Source of the DNA: Microbulbifer aggregans
GTDB lineage: Bacteria > Pseudomonadota > Gammaproteobacteria > Pseudomonadales > Cellvibrionaceae
Length of the DNA stretch: 64,000 nt
Direction: 5' to 3'
Assembly: GCF_001750105.1 (NCBI RefSeq)
Contig: NZ_CP014143.1
Location: 2,573,501-2,637,500 of the forward strand
Every line of letters starts with the position of its first letter. Positions within the stretch are counted from its first letter, which is position 1. Below are positions 10,988 to 20,183 of this stretch, piece after piece. The translations under genes and the position numbers were made by a program. The notes beneath the pieces were generated by a model. It made no database searches, was not told the origin of the DNA, and saw nothing but the letters and a program-made list of their open reading frames with translations.

Positions 10988-11095
10988 ACGTGGCTTATTG
11001 GCCGGCGCCAAAATCGCCGGTGACCCAAGACTCGAACGCACAGGTGTCCAAGGCGGGCGCCAAAACATACCTAGAAAAGAACAGAGGGATTAAGC

Positions 11096-11368
11096 GTGAA
11101 TAAGTCCGAACTGATTGAAGCGATTGCCGAATCTGCAGATATTCCGAAAGCAGCTGCCGGCCGCGCACTGGACGCTATGGTAGAAAGCATCACTGACGCC
11201 CTGAAAAAAGGCGATCAGGTTGCTCTGGTAGGTTTCGGTACCTTTGCTGTTAAAGAGCGCGCTGCCCGTACTGGCCGCAACCCGCGCACCGGCGACCCGA
11301 TCGAAATCGCCGCCGCCAAGATTCCTAATTTCAAGGCCGGCAAAGCCCTGAAAGACGCGGTAAATTAA
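11096..11368 (+). CDS. hupB: DNA-binding protein HU-beta
   Basis: Histone-like nucleoid protein that binds and bends DNA without strong sequence preference. At 90 aa it is exactly HU length. The conserved core [26 protein letters not shown] (residues about 42-67) includes the beta-arm with RNPRTG that inserts into the minor groove. The gene begins with GTG at 11096, preceded by AGAGGGA. The position between lon and ppiD is the same as in E. coli. It has its own strong promoter and terminator, so it is probably expressed independently of lon. Confidence 0.97.
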   Translation: MNKSELIEAIAESADIPKAAAGRALDAMVESITDALKKGDQVALVGFGTFAVKERAARTGRNPRTGDPIEIAAAKIPNFKAGKALKDAVN

Positions 11369-11402
11369 GAAGCCTTAACCCCTAGCAGTTAAAGCTTCAA
11401 GG

Positions 11403-11430
11403 AGGCGTATCGATTGGATGCGCCTTTTTT
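11403..11430 (+). terminator. Terminator after hupB
   Basis: AGGCGTAT (11403-11410) pairs with ATGCGCCT (11418-11425), with one G-U wobble in RNA, followed by TTTTT. It lies between hupB and ppiD. Confidence 0.75.
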
Positions 11431-11462
11431 GTTTCTGATTAGAGTTAAATTCGGAGCTGAGC

Positions 11463-13337
11463 ATGCTTCAGTCCATGCGAGACAACCTCAAAGGCACAGC
11501 GGCCATTATCGTTGCGGCTTTTTTTGGTTTCATTATGGTGATAGGCGGTATTGATTTCTTCACCGGTGCCAGTGGTGGCTCCGCTGATGCGGTGGCTGAA
11601 GTCAACGGGGAAAAGATCTCCAACCTGGATTTGCAGCGGGCTATCCAGAATCGTCGTGCCATGATCATGAACCAGTACGGTGAAAACGTACCTGCGGACC
11701 TTCTGAGCGATGAACAGCTTCGCGGGCCAGTACTGCAGCAGCTGGTTAACAGCGCTGTAATGCAGCAAGCAGCTAAAGATAGCGGTATGGCAATGAGCAC
11801 TGCCGCGGTGGATCGTGAGATCGTGCAGATTCCGGGCTTTCAGGTAAACGGTCAGTTCGATCCGCAGACATTCCGTATGTGGCTGGGGCAAAACCGTTTC
11901 ACTCCGGCGGGTTTCCGTCAGGTGATGGAGCGTGATCTGGTTCTGCAGCAATATGCCGATGCAGTGACAGAAAGTGCTTTCACCACCCGCGCCAATGCCG
12001 AGGAAATCGTCGCGATTTCAATGGAAGAGCGGGACTTTGATTACGCTGTGCTGCCGGTGGAGCCTCTGCTTTCCGAGGTGCAGGTTTCAGAGGAAGAAAT
12101 TCAGCAGTACTACGATGCAAACCAAAATGCGTTTGCTCGCCCCGAGCAGGTGGCCATCGAGTACATCGAGCTGAAGCCCGAGATGTTCGCGGCCAGTATC
12201 GATATTGCCGATCAGGATGTGCGCGCTCAGTACGAACAGGAAGTAAAAGGCTTCGCGGCCAGTGAGCGCCGGCGCGCCGCACATATTCTTCTCGAGGAGC
12301 CGACCGAGGAAGTGATCGAGGAGATCCGCTCCAAGCTGGCTGAAGGTGAAGATTTTGCCGAGCTGGCCAAGAGTTACTCCGCCGACTTTGGTTCTCGTGA
12401 CGAGGGTGGCGATCTGGGCTTCTCCTCCGGTGACGTCTTCCCGGAGGCTTTCGAAGAAGCGTTGGCGGGTCTCGAGGTCGGGCAGGTATCAGAGCCGGTA
12501 GAGACTGACAGCGGTACACACTTTATCAAACTCCTCGAAGTAGCTGGTGCCGAGCCGCCGAGTTTCGAAGAGCGTGAAGCGGCCATTCGCCAGCAGCTGC
12601 AGAATGCAGAAGCCGAGCGTGAATTTGTGGGAGCACTGTCCCGGCTGGCAGATCTGGCATACAACGCCGAGAGTCTCGCCGGGCCGGCTGAAGAGCTCGG
12701 TGTGAAAGTAGAGACCTCAGAGCTGTTTGATCGGCAGGGTGGGGCTGGCATCACGGCCAACAGCCAGGTGATCGATGCGGCTTTTGCGCCGGAAGTGATG
12801 CTGGATGGAAATACTTCTGACGTGCTCAACCTGAGCAATGACCATGCCGTCGTTCTCAGGGTGACAGAGCACAAGGCCGAGGGTACTTATCCGCTGGCTG
12901 AGGTCCGCGAGCAAATTGCACAGCGGCTCAAGCGTGACAAGGCAAGTGCTCAACTGGCGGAAGAGGCTGAATCACTGAAGCAGGCGCTCGAGGGTGCTGC
13001 CGACTTTGCCGCTCTGGCAGAGGAGAAGGGGCTGACTCTGGAGAAGAGCGATGGCACCCGTCGCGGTGGTATGGGCCAGCGAGGTGAGATTGTCGAGCAG
13101 GCCTTTGCTCTGCCGGCTCCGCAGTCCAGCGGTGGCCTGGTAACCGCGTTTGCGACCGACAGCGGTGATCAGGTTGTTCTGGCGTTGCGTGAAGTTCGAC
13201 CCGGCCAGCTGTCCCGTCAGAGCAAGGAGCAGCGGGAGGCGCTGATGCAGCAGCTGGGCTCCATGATGGGTACTTCTGAGCTGACCGCTGTTCAGCAGTA
13301 TCTGAAGGGACAGGCGGACGTGGAGCTTACTCCCTGA
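11463..13337 (+). CDS. ppiD: Periplasmic folding chaperone PpiD
   Basis: Inner-membrane-anchored SurA/PpiC-family chaperone that faces the periplasm and assists outer-membrane and secreted proteins near the Sec translocon. It has 624 aa, matching E. coli PpiD (623). A single N-terminal transmembrane anchor runs from about residue 12 to 34 (AAIIVAAFFGFIMVIGGIDF). A SurA-like N-terminal domain follows. A parvulin domain lies at about 260-365, starting near RAAHILLEEPTEEV, and a second, more diverged region follows. The tail is glutamine-rich. Placement after hupB matches E. coli. Whether the parvulin domain is an active isomerase cannot be judged here; E. coli PpiD is reported to have little activity. 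Confidence 0.93.
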   Translation: MLQSMRDNLKGTAAIIVAAFFGFIMVIGGIDFFTGASGGSADAVAEVNGEKISNLDLQRAIQNRRAMIMNQYGENVPADLLSDEQLRGPVLQQLVNSAVMQQAAKDSGMAMSTAAVDREIVQIPGFQVNGQFDPQTFRMWLGQNRFTPAGFRQVMERDLVLQQYADAVTESAFTTRANAEEIVAISMEERDFDYAVLPVEPLLSEVQVSEEEIQQYYDANQNAFARPEQVAIEYIELKPEMFAASIDIADQDVRAQYEQEVKGFAASERRRAAHILLEEPTEEVIEEIRSKLAEGEDFAELAKSYSADFGSRDEGGDLGFSSGDVFPEAFEEALAGLEVGQVSEPVETDSGTHFIKLLEVAGAEPPSFEEREAAIRQQLQNAEAEREFVGALSRLADLAYNAESLAGPAEELGVKVETSELFDRQGGAGITANSQVIDAAFAPEVMLDGNTSDVLNLSNDHAVVLRVTEHKAEGTYPLAEVREQIAQRLKRDKASAQLAEEAESLKQALEGAADFAALAEEKGLTLEKSDGTRRGGMGQRGEIVEQAFALPAPQSSGGLVTAFATDSGDQVVLALREVRPGQLSRQSKEQREALMQQLGSMMGTSELTAVQQYLKGQADVELTP

Positions 13338-13344
13338 CGAAAAT

Positions 13345-13375
13345 GGGCCGCCGCTAAAAGGCGGGGGCCCGTTTT
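13345..13375 (+). terminator. Terminator after ppiD
   Basis: GGGCC-GCC (13345-13352) pairs with GGC and GGCCC (13360-13370) around a small G-rich bulge, followed by GTTTT. It starts 8 bp after the ppiD stop. Confidence 0.65.
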
Positions 13376-13436
13376 CCAGATCTTTGCATCATCATTGCAT
13401 GACAATGCAGTGCAGAGAGATAGGAATTACGGAATC

Positions 13437-13464
13437 AAAAAAGCCCGCTTGCGCGGGCTTTTTT
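13437..13464. terminator. Bidirectional terminator between ppiD and mltD
   Basis: AAGCCCGC-TTGC-GCGGGCTT is flanked by an A run on the left and a T run on the right. It can therefore stop transcription from both converging genes. Confidence 0.88.
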
Positions 13465-13482
13465 GTTGATGGTGCGACAGTA

Positions 13483-15036
13483 TCAGCCGCTTGCGGCGGA
13501 ATTCACAAACAGCGTCAGGCGCTGGCCTGGTTGCAGGTAGGTGGACTTACTAAGTTTGTTCCAGCGGACAATGTCGTTGATTTCAATACTGAACTTGCGC
13601 GCAATGCGGTACAGGGAGTCTCCACTGCGCACCCGATAGGACAGCTTGCGGGTGGTGCGGCTGTTACTTTCTCCGGCACTGTAAGCGACCAGCTTGCGTC
13701 CGGGACGGAGGGTGTCGCCGGGGGCCATGCTGTTCCACTTGGCCAGGTCCCGAACGCCAACGTCCAGTGATCTCGCGATACCCCAGAGCGTATCGCCGGG
13801 GCGCACGGTATAGCTGGTCTTGCTGCCGCGGCCGGAAGATTGCTGGCGGCGGACACGCTCATCCAGGGCGTAGGCGTATTGTCCCGCGGGACCGGAAGCG
13901 CTCGGAATCAACAGTGTCTGACCGGCACGAATGTTATTGCCGCGCAGTTTGTTGGTTTCGCGAATGGCGGCCACGGTGGTTTCATAGCGGCGGGCGATCG
14001 TGGAGAGGGTGTCTCCGCGGGAGATCTTGTAGCGCTGCCAGCTGACACGTTGATCTAGCGGCAGATCGCTCAGGGCGGCGTGGAAAGTCTGCTCCTTGGT
14101 TCTCGGAATCAGGAGTTCATGCTTGCCGTTGGGGTCTGTCGCCCAGCGATTGAAGCCGGGGTTCAGAAGGTAGAGTTCTTCTACTTCGATGTCTGCCAGG
14201 TCGGCGGCTTGGGCCAGGTCGATCTGACTGCCGACATTTACTTTGGCGTAGTAGGGCTCATTGGCGACGTCGTGAAGGGGAACCCGATAGTAGTCGGGGC
14301 GGGACACCACCTCAGCCAGGGCCAGCAGTTGCGGCACGTAGCGCTGGGTTTCCCGCGGTAGTTTCAGGTCCCAGAAGGTAGTACCGAGGCCGCGGCGTTC
14401 ATTCCTCTGCCTGGCGCGACGAACGGTGCCCTCGCCGGCGTTGTAGGCTGCCAGGACAAGCTCCCAGTCACCATCGAAACGCTCAGACAGATAGGAGAAG
14501 TAGGCGATCGCCGCATCTGTGGAGGCATCGACATCCCGGCGGCCGTCATACCACCAGTTCTGGTGCAGGCCGAAGGCCCGACCGGTGGCCGGGATAAACT
14601 GCCACATGCCGGAGGCGCGGGCATGGGAATAGGCGAAGGGGTCGTAAGCACTCTCTACGATCGGCAGCAAGGCCAGCTCGAGCGGTAGGTTCGCTTCTTC
14701 GAGCTTCTCCACGACATGGAAGATATAGCGCCGGGAACGCTCGGTCACCCGGGACATATAGCCTTCATTGCGGGAGAAGTAGGCGACGTAATCTTTGACC
14801 TTTGGGTCATCCAGTCGGCGCTCGAGATGGAACCCGCGGCGGAGTCGATCCCAAATATCGACCGGGGCCAGGGCGGCCTCCGGAGTGACGGATCCGGCCT
14901 TCTCCGTTTGCGGAGAGACTGAAACTTTTTTGTCGTGGTACAACTCGTCCTGCGGCGCAATGTTCTGTTTTTCAACTTGCGCGCAGGCCCCCACGGCCGC
15001 TGCCAGTACTGCAACGGCAAACTTTTTGTGAACCAT
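13483..15036 (-). CDS. mltD: Membrane-bound lytic murein transglycosylase D (lipoprotein, three LysM repeats)
   Basis: Lytic transglycosylase that cleaves peptidoglycan glycan strands from the outer-membrane inner face. It has 517 aa. The N-terminus (FAVAVLAAAVGAC) is a lipoprotein signal with the lipidated cysteine at about residue 18. The SLT catalytic domain (about 110-250) contains the catalytic glutamate in LLPIVESAYDP and the motifs ARASGMWQFIPATGR and AYNAGEGTV. Three C-terminal LysM repeats begin at YKISRGDTLSTIARRY, YTVRPGDTLWGIARS and YRVRSGDSLYRIARKF. It is convergent with ppiD. In Pseudomonas mltD is likewise beside gloB. Confidence 0.95.
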   Translation of the reverse strand: MVHKKFAVAVLAAAVGACAQVEKQNIAPQDELYHDKKVSVSPQTEKAGSVTPEAALAPVDIWDRLRRGFHLERRLDDPKVKDYVAYFSRNEGYMSRVTERSRRYIFHVVEKLEEANLPLELALLPIVESAYDPFAYSHARASGMWQFIPATGRAFGLHQNWWYDGRRDVDASTDAAIAYFSYLSERFDGDWELVLAAYNAGEGTVRRARQRNERRGLGTTFWDLKLPRETQRYVPQLLALAEVVSRPDYYRVPLHDVANEPYYAKVNVGSQIDLAQAADLADIEVEELYLLNPGFNRWATDPNGKHELLIPRTKEQTFHAALSDLPLDQRVSWQRYKISRGDTLSTIARRYETTVAAIRETNKLRGNNIRAGQTLLIPSASGPAGQYAYALDERVRRQQSSGRGSKTSYTVRPGDTLWGIARSLDVGVRDLAKWNSMAPGDTLRPGRKLVAYSAGESNSRTTRKLSYRVRSGDSLYRIARKFSIEINDIVRWNKLSKSTYLQPGQRLTLFVNSAASG

Positions 15037-15246
15037 GCTGGTGCCCGCGATGCGTTATAGCTTCGGATTTCTACTGCTACGTCGGCGCCAGGTTTGTAAT
15101 TCTTGGAGTCAAACCTGAGCTTTTATCTATAATCGACTGATTCTAAAGAGAGTTCTTGGGACTGGTCAACGGTAAATGGACATTTTTTGCCCAGATTGTT
15201 GCTCAAATCAACATCCGTTACGGACAGTCCGTTCATCCTTGATTGG

Positions 15247-16014
15247 TTAAAAATTGTCCTTCCACTGCCTCAGGGTGGCGAAAACTTCCACCTCGTCTGA
15301 ATTCTCCGCCGCTCCATGATCCGCAGCTCGCCGTGCGACTGCGGGAATATGACAGCGAAGAAACGGGTTGGTTGCCAGCTCTTCTCCGATCGTTGACGGT
15401 ACAGTCGGTTTACCCTCCGCGCGGAGGCTGTCTACCTGGTTGACTCGATTCTGTAACACTGCATTGCCCGGCTCAGCCTCCGCAGCGAAGCGGAGATTGG
15501 CGCGAGTGTATTCGTGGGCGCAGTAAACCTGTGTCTCCGGTGGCAGTTCGGAGAGCTTGCTCAGGGAGCCATACATTTGTTTTGGCGTTCCCTCGAACAG
15601 GCGGCCACAACCGCCCGCGAAAAGGGTGTCACCACAGAACAGGTGTGGGGAGTGCTCTCCTCCGGGCTCTTCGAGCAGTAGCGCCAGATGATCCAGTGTA
15701 TGGCCCGGCACCGCCAGGACCTTGACGGCGGCGCCCATCAGGAGGAATTCATCTCCGTCCTGCAGGGGATGTGTTACCCCTTCGATTGAGGCCGGTCCGT
15801 ACACGGGGCACTGATGTTGCTTCACCAGTTCTGCAACACCCCCGATGTGGTCAAGGTGGTGATGAGTGATCAGGATGCCAGCCAGTGGTGCACCTCGCAG
15901 TGCCTCCAATACTGGAGCAGCATCTCCGGGATCGACGACCCAATGCTCCCCTTCGCGCTCCAGATGCCAGATATAGTTGTCGCTAAAAGCCGGTATTGGC
16001 GAGATTGTGAGCAT
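15247..16014 (-). CDS. gloB: Hydroxyacylglutathione hydrolase (glyoxalase II)
   Basis: Zinc MBL-fold enzyme that hydrolyses S-D-lactoylglutathione to D-lactate and glutathione, the second step of methylglyoxal detoxification. The chosen ATG (MLTISPIPAFSDNYIW) gives 255 aa; an in-frame GTG nine bases upstream is possible. The metal motif ILITHHHLDHIGG is intact, followed by the ligand-bearing segments VPGHTLDH and LFCGDTLFAGGCGR. The C-terminal substrate-binding helical region includes HEYTRANLRFA. It is divergent from the methyltransferase gene, the same arrangement as E. coli gloB/yafS. Confidence 0.95.
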   Translation of the reverse strand: MLTISPIPAFSDNYIWHLEREGEHWVVDPGDAAPVLEALRGAPLAGILITHHHLDHIGGVAELVKQHQCPVYGPASIEGVTHPLQDGDEFLLMGAAVKVLAVPGHTLDHLALLLEEPGGEHSPHLFCGDTLFAGGCGRLFEGTPKQMYGSLSKLSELPPETQVYCAHEYTRANLRFAAEAEPGNAVLQNRVNQVDSLRAEGKPTVPSTIGEELATNPFLRCHIPAVARRAADHGAAENSDEVEVFATLRQWKDNF

Positions 16015-16225
16015 TTTTATCACCCGCTACCCTAGGTGGTGAAACCATACCACATGGCATTGAAGCACATGGGGCCAGAGGGCGTTCAAAATACGGCGGC
16101 TCATTACTCTGCCATTTGCAGGCCCGCTCGTAGAGTGTCGTCACCCATCGTGGTACAAAAGCACACAGACAGGCGTTTTCGCGGTCCCAGTCGGCCAAAA
16201 TGGCGCCAGCAAAAGGGAGCTATCT

Positions 16226-17011
16226 ATGACCAAGAAGTCAGGATCGAGGCCGGAGCGCCAGAGTCTCGAGCAATCTTGCCAAGATTTGGCCCCCTGGTTC
16301 TCGTCAGGCTTGGGGGAGGAAATCCTCAGCCAGGAGTTGGCACTGGCACAGCCTTTGATTGAAAGGCTGTTTGGGTACCACCTGATGCAGGCGGGGATGA
16401 CGGACAGGGTGGACTTTGCTGCCTGCAGCCGGATCAATCATTGTTTCCGCCTGAGTCCGTGTGACTTCCAGGGTGGCGCCGCGCAGGTGGAGTTCGAGCA
16501 GCTGCCGCTGCCGGCAGAGTCCATCGATGTGGCGGTGCTGCACCACCTGCTCGATTTTTCCGCTCAGCCCCATCAGGTGCTTCGTGAGGCTGCGCGGGTA
16601 TTGATACCCGGTGGACACCTGGTTCTGATCGGTTTCAACCCCTTCTCCCTGCTCGGGTTGTCGCGACTGCTTTTTGATCGGTCTCCGCATCAGCGCGGAA
16701 ATCAGTTGCGCGCTGCACGGGTCGAGGATTGGATGAACCTGCTGGATCTTCAGGCAAATAATGTGGAGCGCGGTTTTTTTCGTCTCCCTTTGCAGCATCG
16801 GGAGCTGCTGGCGAAGACCATGTGGATGGAGCGCCGCGGTTCCCGCTGGCGCTTGCCTTGGGGGGGCTTTTACATCATAGTCGCGCGCAAAGAAGTGGCG
16901 CGTATGCGCACGATCAAGATTGATTGGCGCAGCAACCGCAAGCCGGCCCTCGGCGCGGTCCCTTCGAGTCCCCGGGTTGCGGCCCGGCGGCGGCACCAAG
17001 ACAAGCAATGA
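16226..17011 (+). CDS. YafS-like class I SAM-dependent methyltransferase
   Basis: A 261-aa protein of the YafS / PA1814 type always found near gloB and rnhA. The methyltransferase core shows post-motif elements: PLPAESIDVAVLHHLLDF (motif II region), REAARVLIPGGHLVLIGFNP (motif III) and WMNLLDLQANNVERGFFRLP. The glycine-rich SAM-binding motif I (VLDLGCGTG type) is not recognisable; the aligned region reads VDFAACSRINHCF. The ATG at 16226 has an AGGGAG ribosome site. The C-terminal 40 residues are arginine-rich. Substrate unknown. Activity should not be assumed, given the degenerate motif I, although that degeneracy may be typical for the family. Confidence 0.75.
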   Translation: MTKKSGSRPERQSLEQSCQDLAPWFSSGLGEEILSQELALAQPLIERLFGYHLMQAGMTDRVDFAACSRINHCFRLSPCDFQGGAAQVEFEQLPLPAESIDVAVLHHLLDFSAQPHQVLREAARVLIPGGHLVLIGFNPFSLLGLSRLLFDRSPHQRGNQLRAARVEDWMNLLDLQANNVERGFFRLPLQHRELLAKTMWMERRGSRWRLPWGGFYIIVARKEVARMRTIKIDWRSNRKPALGAVPSSPRVAARRRHQDKQ

Positions 17012-17071
17012 TTTCGCGACGGCCCCGTTGGGGCGCAATACCTGATTCAAGTAACCAAAATAACCAGTCCA

Positions 17072-17509
17072 TTGAAGCAAGTAACCATCTATACCGACGG
17101 CGCCTGCCGGGGTAATCCCGGCCCCGGTGGCTGGGGCGCACTCCTGATCCATGGCGATTCAGAGAAAGAGCTGTTCGGGGGCGAGGCCCATACCACTAAC
17201 AACCGTATGGAGCTGCTGGCAGCGATCCGCGCGCTCGAAGCGCTGAATCAGCATTGCCGCGTTGATCTGCACACCGACTCCCAGTACCTCCGCCAGGGTA
17301 TTACCAGTTGGATCAATAACTGGAAGCGCAATGGCTGGAAAACTTCGGCCAAAAAACCGGTAAAGAATGAAGACCTCTGGCGCGCCCTCGATGCAAGCAT
17401 CGGGCACCACGACGTGCACTGGCACTGGGTCAAGGGCCATGCGGGCGACCCCGGCAATGAACGGGCGGATCAGCTGGCCAATCGCGGCATCGACGAACTG
17501 GAGGCTTGA
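17072..17509 (+). CDS. rnhA: Ribonuclease HI
   Basis: Endonuclease that removes RNA from RNA-DNA hybrids. It has 145 aa. The four acidic active-site residues are Asp9 ([17 protein letters not shown]), Glu47 ([10 protein letters not shown]), Asp69 (LHTDSQYL) and Asp133 (NERADQLA); the flexible-loop His123 is in WVKGHAGD. The basic handle ([16 protein letters not shown]) is present. The start appears to be TTG at 17072 with no clear Shine-Dalgarno sequence, which would make translation weak. dnaQ begins 2 bp after the rnhA stop, so the two are co-transcribed here, unlike E. coli where they diverge. Confidence 0.96.
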   Translation: MKQVTIYTDGACRGNPGPGGWGALLIHGDSEKELFGGEAHTTNNRMELLAAIRALEALNQHCRVDLHTDSQYLRQGITSWINNWKRNGWKTSAKKPVKNEDLWRALDASIGHHDVHWHWVKGHAGDPGNERADQLANRGIDELEA

Positions 17510-17511
17510 GT

Positions 17512-18240
17512 ATGCGACAGGTTGTTCTGGATACGGAAACTACCGGCCTGGACCCGAAAACGGGCCACCGAATCATCGAAATCGGTTGCGTCGAGTTGGT
17601 GAACCGAAAGCTTACCGGTCGCCATTACCATCAGTACATCAATCCCCAGCGGGAAGTGGATGATGGTGCGATCGAGGTGCACGGCATCACCAATGAATTC
17701 TTGCAGGACAAGCCGGTCTTCTCGCAGGTTGCCGACGAGTTCATGACCTTCTGCGAAGGCGCGGAGCTGGTCATCCACAATGCACCGTTCGACGTGGGCT
17801 TTATCGACTGGGAGCTCAAGCTGCTCGGCAGCCCCCGATGGAAAAGTGTTGCAGCCCACTGCAGTGTGCTCGATACCCTGGCGCTTGCACGGGAAAAACA
17901 CCCGGGACAGAAAAATAACCTGGACGCACTCTGCAAGCGCTATTTTGTCGATAACTCCCAGCGCGACCTTCACGGCGCCTTGCTGGATGCGGAGATTCTC
18001 GCCGACGTCTACTTGATGATGACCGGTGGGCAGACCGATCTGGCTCTTGCCCAGGGTGGTGACAGCCGCTCCGAGGAGGGTGGGCAGAACGAACAGAGGG
18101 ACACTTCGCCGGGGGCTATTTATCGCCTTTCTGCCGATCGTGCCCCTTTGTCGGTTCGCCAGGCCAGCACCGCAGAGCTGGAGGCGCACCGGGAGATGCT
18201 GGAACTGCTGGAAAAATCAGCCGGCAAGCACTTCTGGTAA
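17512..18240 (+). CDS. dnaQ: DNA polymerase III subunit epsilon (proofreading exonuclease)
   Basis: 3'-5' exonuclease of the replicative polymerase. The ATG at 17512 follows GGAGG within the end of rnhA and gives 242 aa (E. coli 243). The exonuclease signatures are complete: Exo I VVLDTETTGLDP (Asp7, Glu9), Exo II VIHNAPFDVGFIDWEL, and Exo III epsilon HGALLDAEILADVYL. A C-terminal tail (about 185-242) that would bind the alpha subunit follows a low-complexity linker. Upstream spacing of 2 bp to rnhA points to translational coupling. Confidence 0.97.
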   Translation: MRQVVLDTETTGLDPKTGHRIIEIGCVELVNRKLTGRHYHQYINPQREVDDGAIEVHGITNEFLQDKPVFSQVADEFMTFCEGAELVIHNAPFDVGFIDWELKLLGSPRWKSVAAHCSVLDTLALAREKHPGQKNNLDALCKRYFVDNSQRDLHGALLDAEILADVYLMMTGGQTDLALAQGGDSRSEEGGQNEQRDTSPGAIYRLSADRAPLSVRQASTAELEAHREMLELLEKSAGKHFW

Positions 18241-18295
18241 GCGACCTCCCGGGATCCTTTATCCTCCAGCAGGAAGTCGACGGGTCGTGACAGAC

Positions 18296-18317
18296 TGCCC
18301 GGGCCCAGGCCCGGGCA
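18296..18317. repeat. GC-rich hairpin between converging dnaQ and nhaB
   Basis: TGCCCGGGC and GCCCGGGCA are perfect 9-bp arms around a 4-nt loop, between the two converging genes. There is no T run on either side, so it is a possible but non-classical terminator. Confidence 0.5.
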
Positions 18318-18325
18318 TCAATTGT

Positions 18326-19864
18326 TCAGCTGATGGCGTAGATAACGCAGAAGAGGGCGACGCCGCTGAGTACCAGCGTATATGGCAGCGCCATCAAAAC
18401 CATGCGCCCGTAGGATAGGCGGATGAGTGGTGCCAGCACCGAGGTCAGCAGGAACAGAAACGCAGCCTGGCCATTGGGCGTTGCCACGCTCGGCAAGTTG
18501 GTGCCGGCGTTGATGGCGATTGCCAGCTTCTCAAAATGTTCCCGGCTGATCTCGCCCGCAGTCAGCGCATCTTTGACCTCGTTAATATAAACCGTCGCCA
18601 CGAACACATTGTCACTGATCATCGACAGCAGTCCGTTAGCGATAAACAGCATTGCCGGTTGTTGCTCCAGGTCGAGGCTCAGTACGAAGTGGGTGACCGG
18701 AGCAAAAAGATGTTGCTGGTGGATAACTGCCACAATGGCAAAGAAGACCACCAGTAAGGCGGTAAAGGGCAGCGCCTCCTCAAAGGCATGTCCGAGACGT
18801 GCTTCCTGCACGACCCCGTTGAAGGCCGTCAGCAGCACGATCACCATCAGCCCGACAAGCCCCACTTCGGCAACGTGAAAAGCCAGTGACATTACCAGCA
18901 GAACCGCAACCACGCCCTGGGTCCACAGTTCGGCGCGATGGCCCGCGTGGCGTTTGCGTGATTCCTCCTCGGCAAAGTTTTCCAGCACTTCGCGCACCGG
19001 GGCTGGTAATTGTGCGCCATATCCAAAGCGCCCGATTTTTTCCAGCATTGCACAGGTAGCGAGGCCGGCGAAAAATGTCGGCACCGTGACCGGTGCCATT
19101 TTCTGGAAGAACTCGACGAACTCCCAGCCCGCTTTTTCTGCGATGAGCAGGTTCTGGGGTTCACCCACCAGGGTCATGACGCCGCCAAGGGCTGTTCCCA
19201 CGGCCCCATGCATGACGAGGCTGCGCAAAAAGGCCCGGAATTCGTCCAGGTCCTCACGGTGAAATTCCACTACATGCTCATCCGTTGAGTGATCGTGCTC
19301 AACGTGATGGTGCGGCTGGTTACTGGCAACGCGGTGGTAGACGGAGTAAAAACCGACCGCTACCGCAATCAGAACGGCGGTGACCGTGAGCGCGTCGAGA
19401 AACGCAGACAGCACCGCCGCCAGGCTGCAGAACAGCAGTGACAACAACGTCTTGGAGCGGACACGGATCAGCAGGCGGGTAAACAGTGTGAGCAGCAGGT
19501 CCTTCATGAAGTAGATGCCTGCGACCATGAAGATCAATAGCAGGATGACTTCAATATTGTCGCTCACCTCGTGAAATACGGCCTCGGTACTGGTCATTCC
19601 CAGGGCAATCGCCTCGACCGCCAGCAGCCCGCCGGGTTGCAGTGGATAGCATTTCAATGCCATGGCCAGAGTGAAAATAAATTCCCCGATCAATACCCAG
19701 CCGGTGACAAAGGGTCCGGCGAGCAGCAGTAAGAGGGGGTTGGCGAGTAAAAATGCAACGATGGTGAGCTTGTACCAGTTCGGTGCTTCGCCAAGGAAAT
19801 TGTGAAAAAAAGCCCCGCCTAGGCCGCCCTGGGGAATCTTGGTGTGGCCGTGCTTTGACATCAT
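18326..19864 (-). CDS. nhaB: Na+/H+ antiporter NhaB
   Basis: Inner-membrane sodium/proton antiporter for sodium and alkaline pH homeostasis. It has 512 aa (E. coli 513) and about a dozen hydrophobic segments. Diagnostic segments shared with E. coli NhaB include [61 protein letters not shown] and [17 protein letters not shown] cytoplasmic histidine-rich loop ([15 protein letters not shown], about residues 185-200) is more His-rich than in E. coli. The start is one of two adjacent ATGs with AAGGATG upstream. Confidence 0.95.
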   Translation of the reverse strand: MMSKHGHTKIPQGGLGGAFFHNFLGEAPNWYKLTIVAFLLANPLLLLLAGPFVTGWVLIGEFIFTLAMALKCYPLQPGGLLAVEAIALGMTSTEAVFHEVSDNIEVILLLIFMVAGIYFMKDLLLTLFTRLLIRVRSKTLLSLLFCSLAAVLSAFLDALTVTAVLIAVAVGFYSVYHRVASNQPHHHVEHDHSTDEHVVEFHREDLDEFRAFLRSLVMHGAVGTALGGVMTLVGEPQNLLIAEKAGWEFVEFFQKMAPVTVPTFFAGLATCAMLEKIGRFGYGAQLPAPVREVLENFAEEESRKRHAGHRAELWTQGVVAVLLVMSLAFHVAEVGLVGLMVIVLLTAFNGVVQEARLGHAFEEALPFTALLVVFFAIVAVIHQQHLFAPVTHFVLSLDLEQQPAMLFIANGLLSMISDNVFVATVYINEVKDALTAGEISREHFEKLAIAINAGTNLPSVATPNGQAAFLFLLTSVLAPLIRLSYGRMVLMALPYTLVLSGVALFCVIYAIS

Positions 19865-20183
19865 GTTTACATCCTTGGCTAGCGTATACCCGCGCAGGTA
19901 AGGCAGGCTGCCTCCGCTCTGGAGCGTTGGTGGAGAAAGGTCGGGCAGTCCGCGGCGGTTGGATTGCCGGGGCGGTACCGATCTTGGGCTGGCAGAACGC
20001 TACTCTGTCGGTGGAAAAATTCAAGTGCTTTTGCTTGAGCCCCGTGAATTGTCGATTGATCGATGGAATTGTCCCGGGAAACCGTGGATTCTCTGTCGGT
20101 TTGGTATACATTGGCCCCAACAGGCCCGCATTTTGCTGGGTCTGCTTGATATTTGAACAATGAATAATGAATAACAGTGTGCG
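19865..20183. other. Divergent intergenic region nhaB / fimL
   Basis: No gene is supported here. It must hold the promoters of both flanking genes. An extended -10-like TGGTATACA lies at 20102-20110 on the plus strand, about 75 bp before fimL, without a recognisable -35. Confidence 0.4.

Noticed and set aside
15220..15232. ACGGACAGTCCGT palindrome near the gloB stop as an operator or terminator
   Set aside because: It is short, has no T run and lies downstream of gloB; it is too common a size to interpret.
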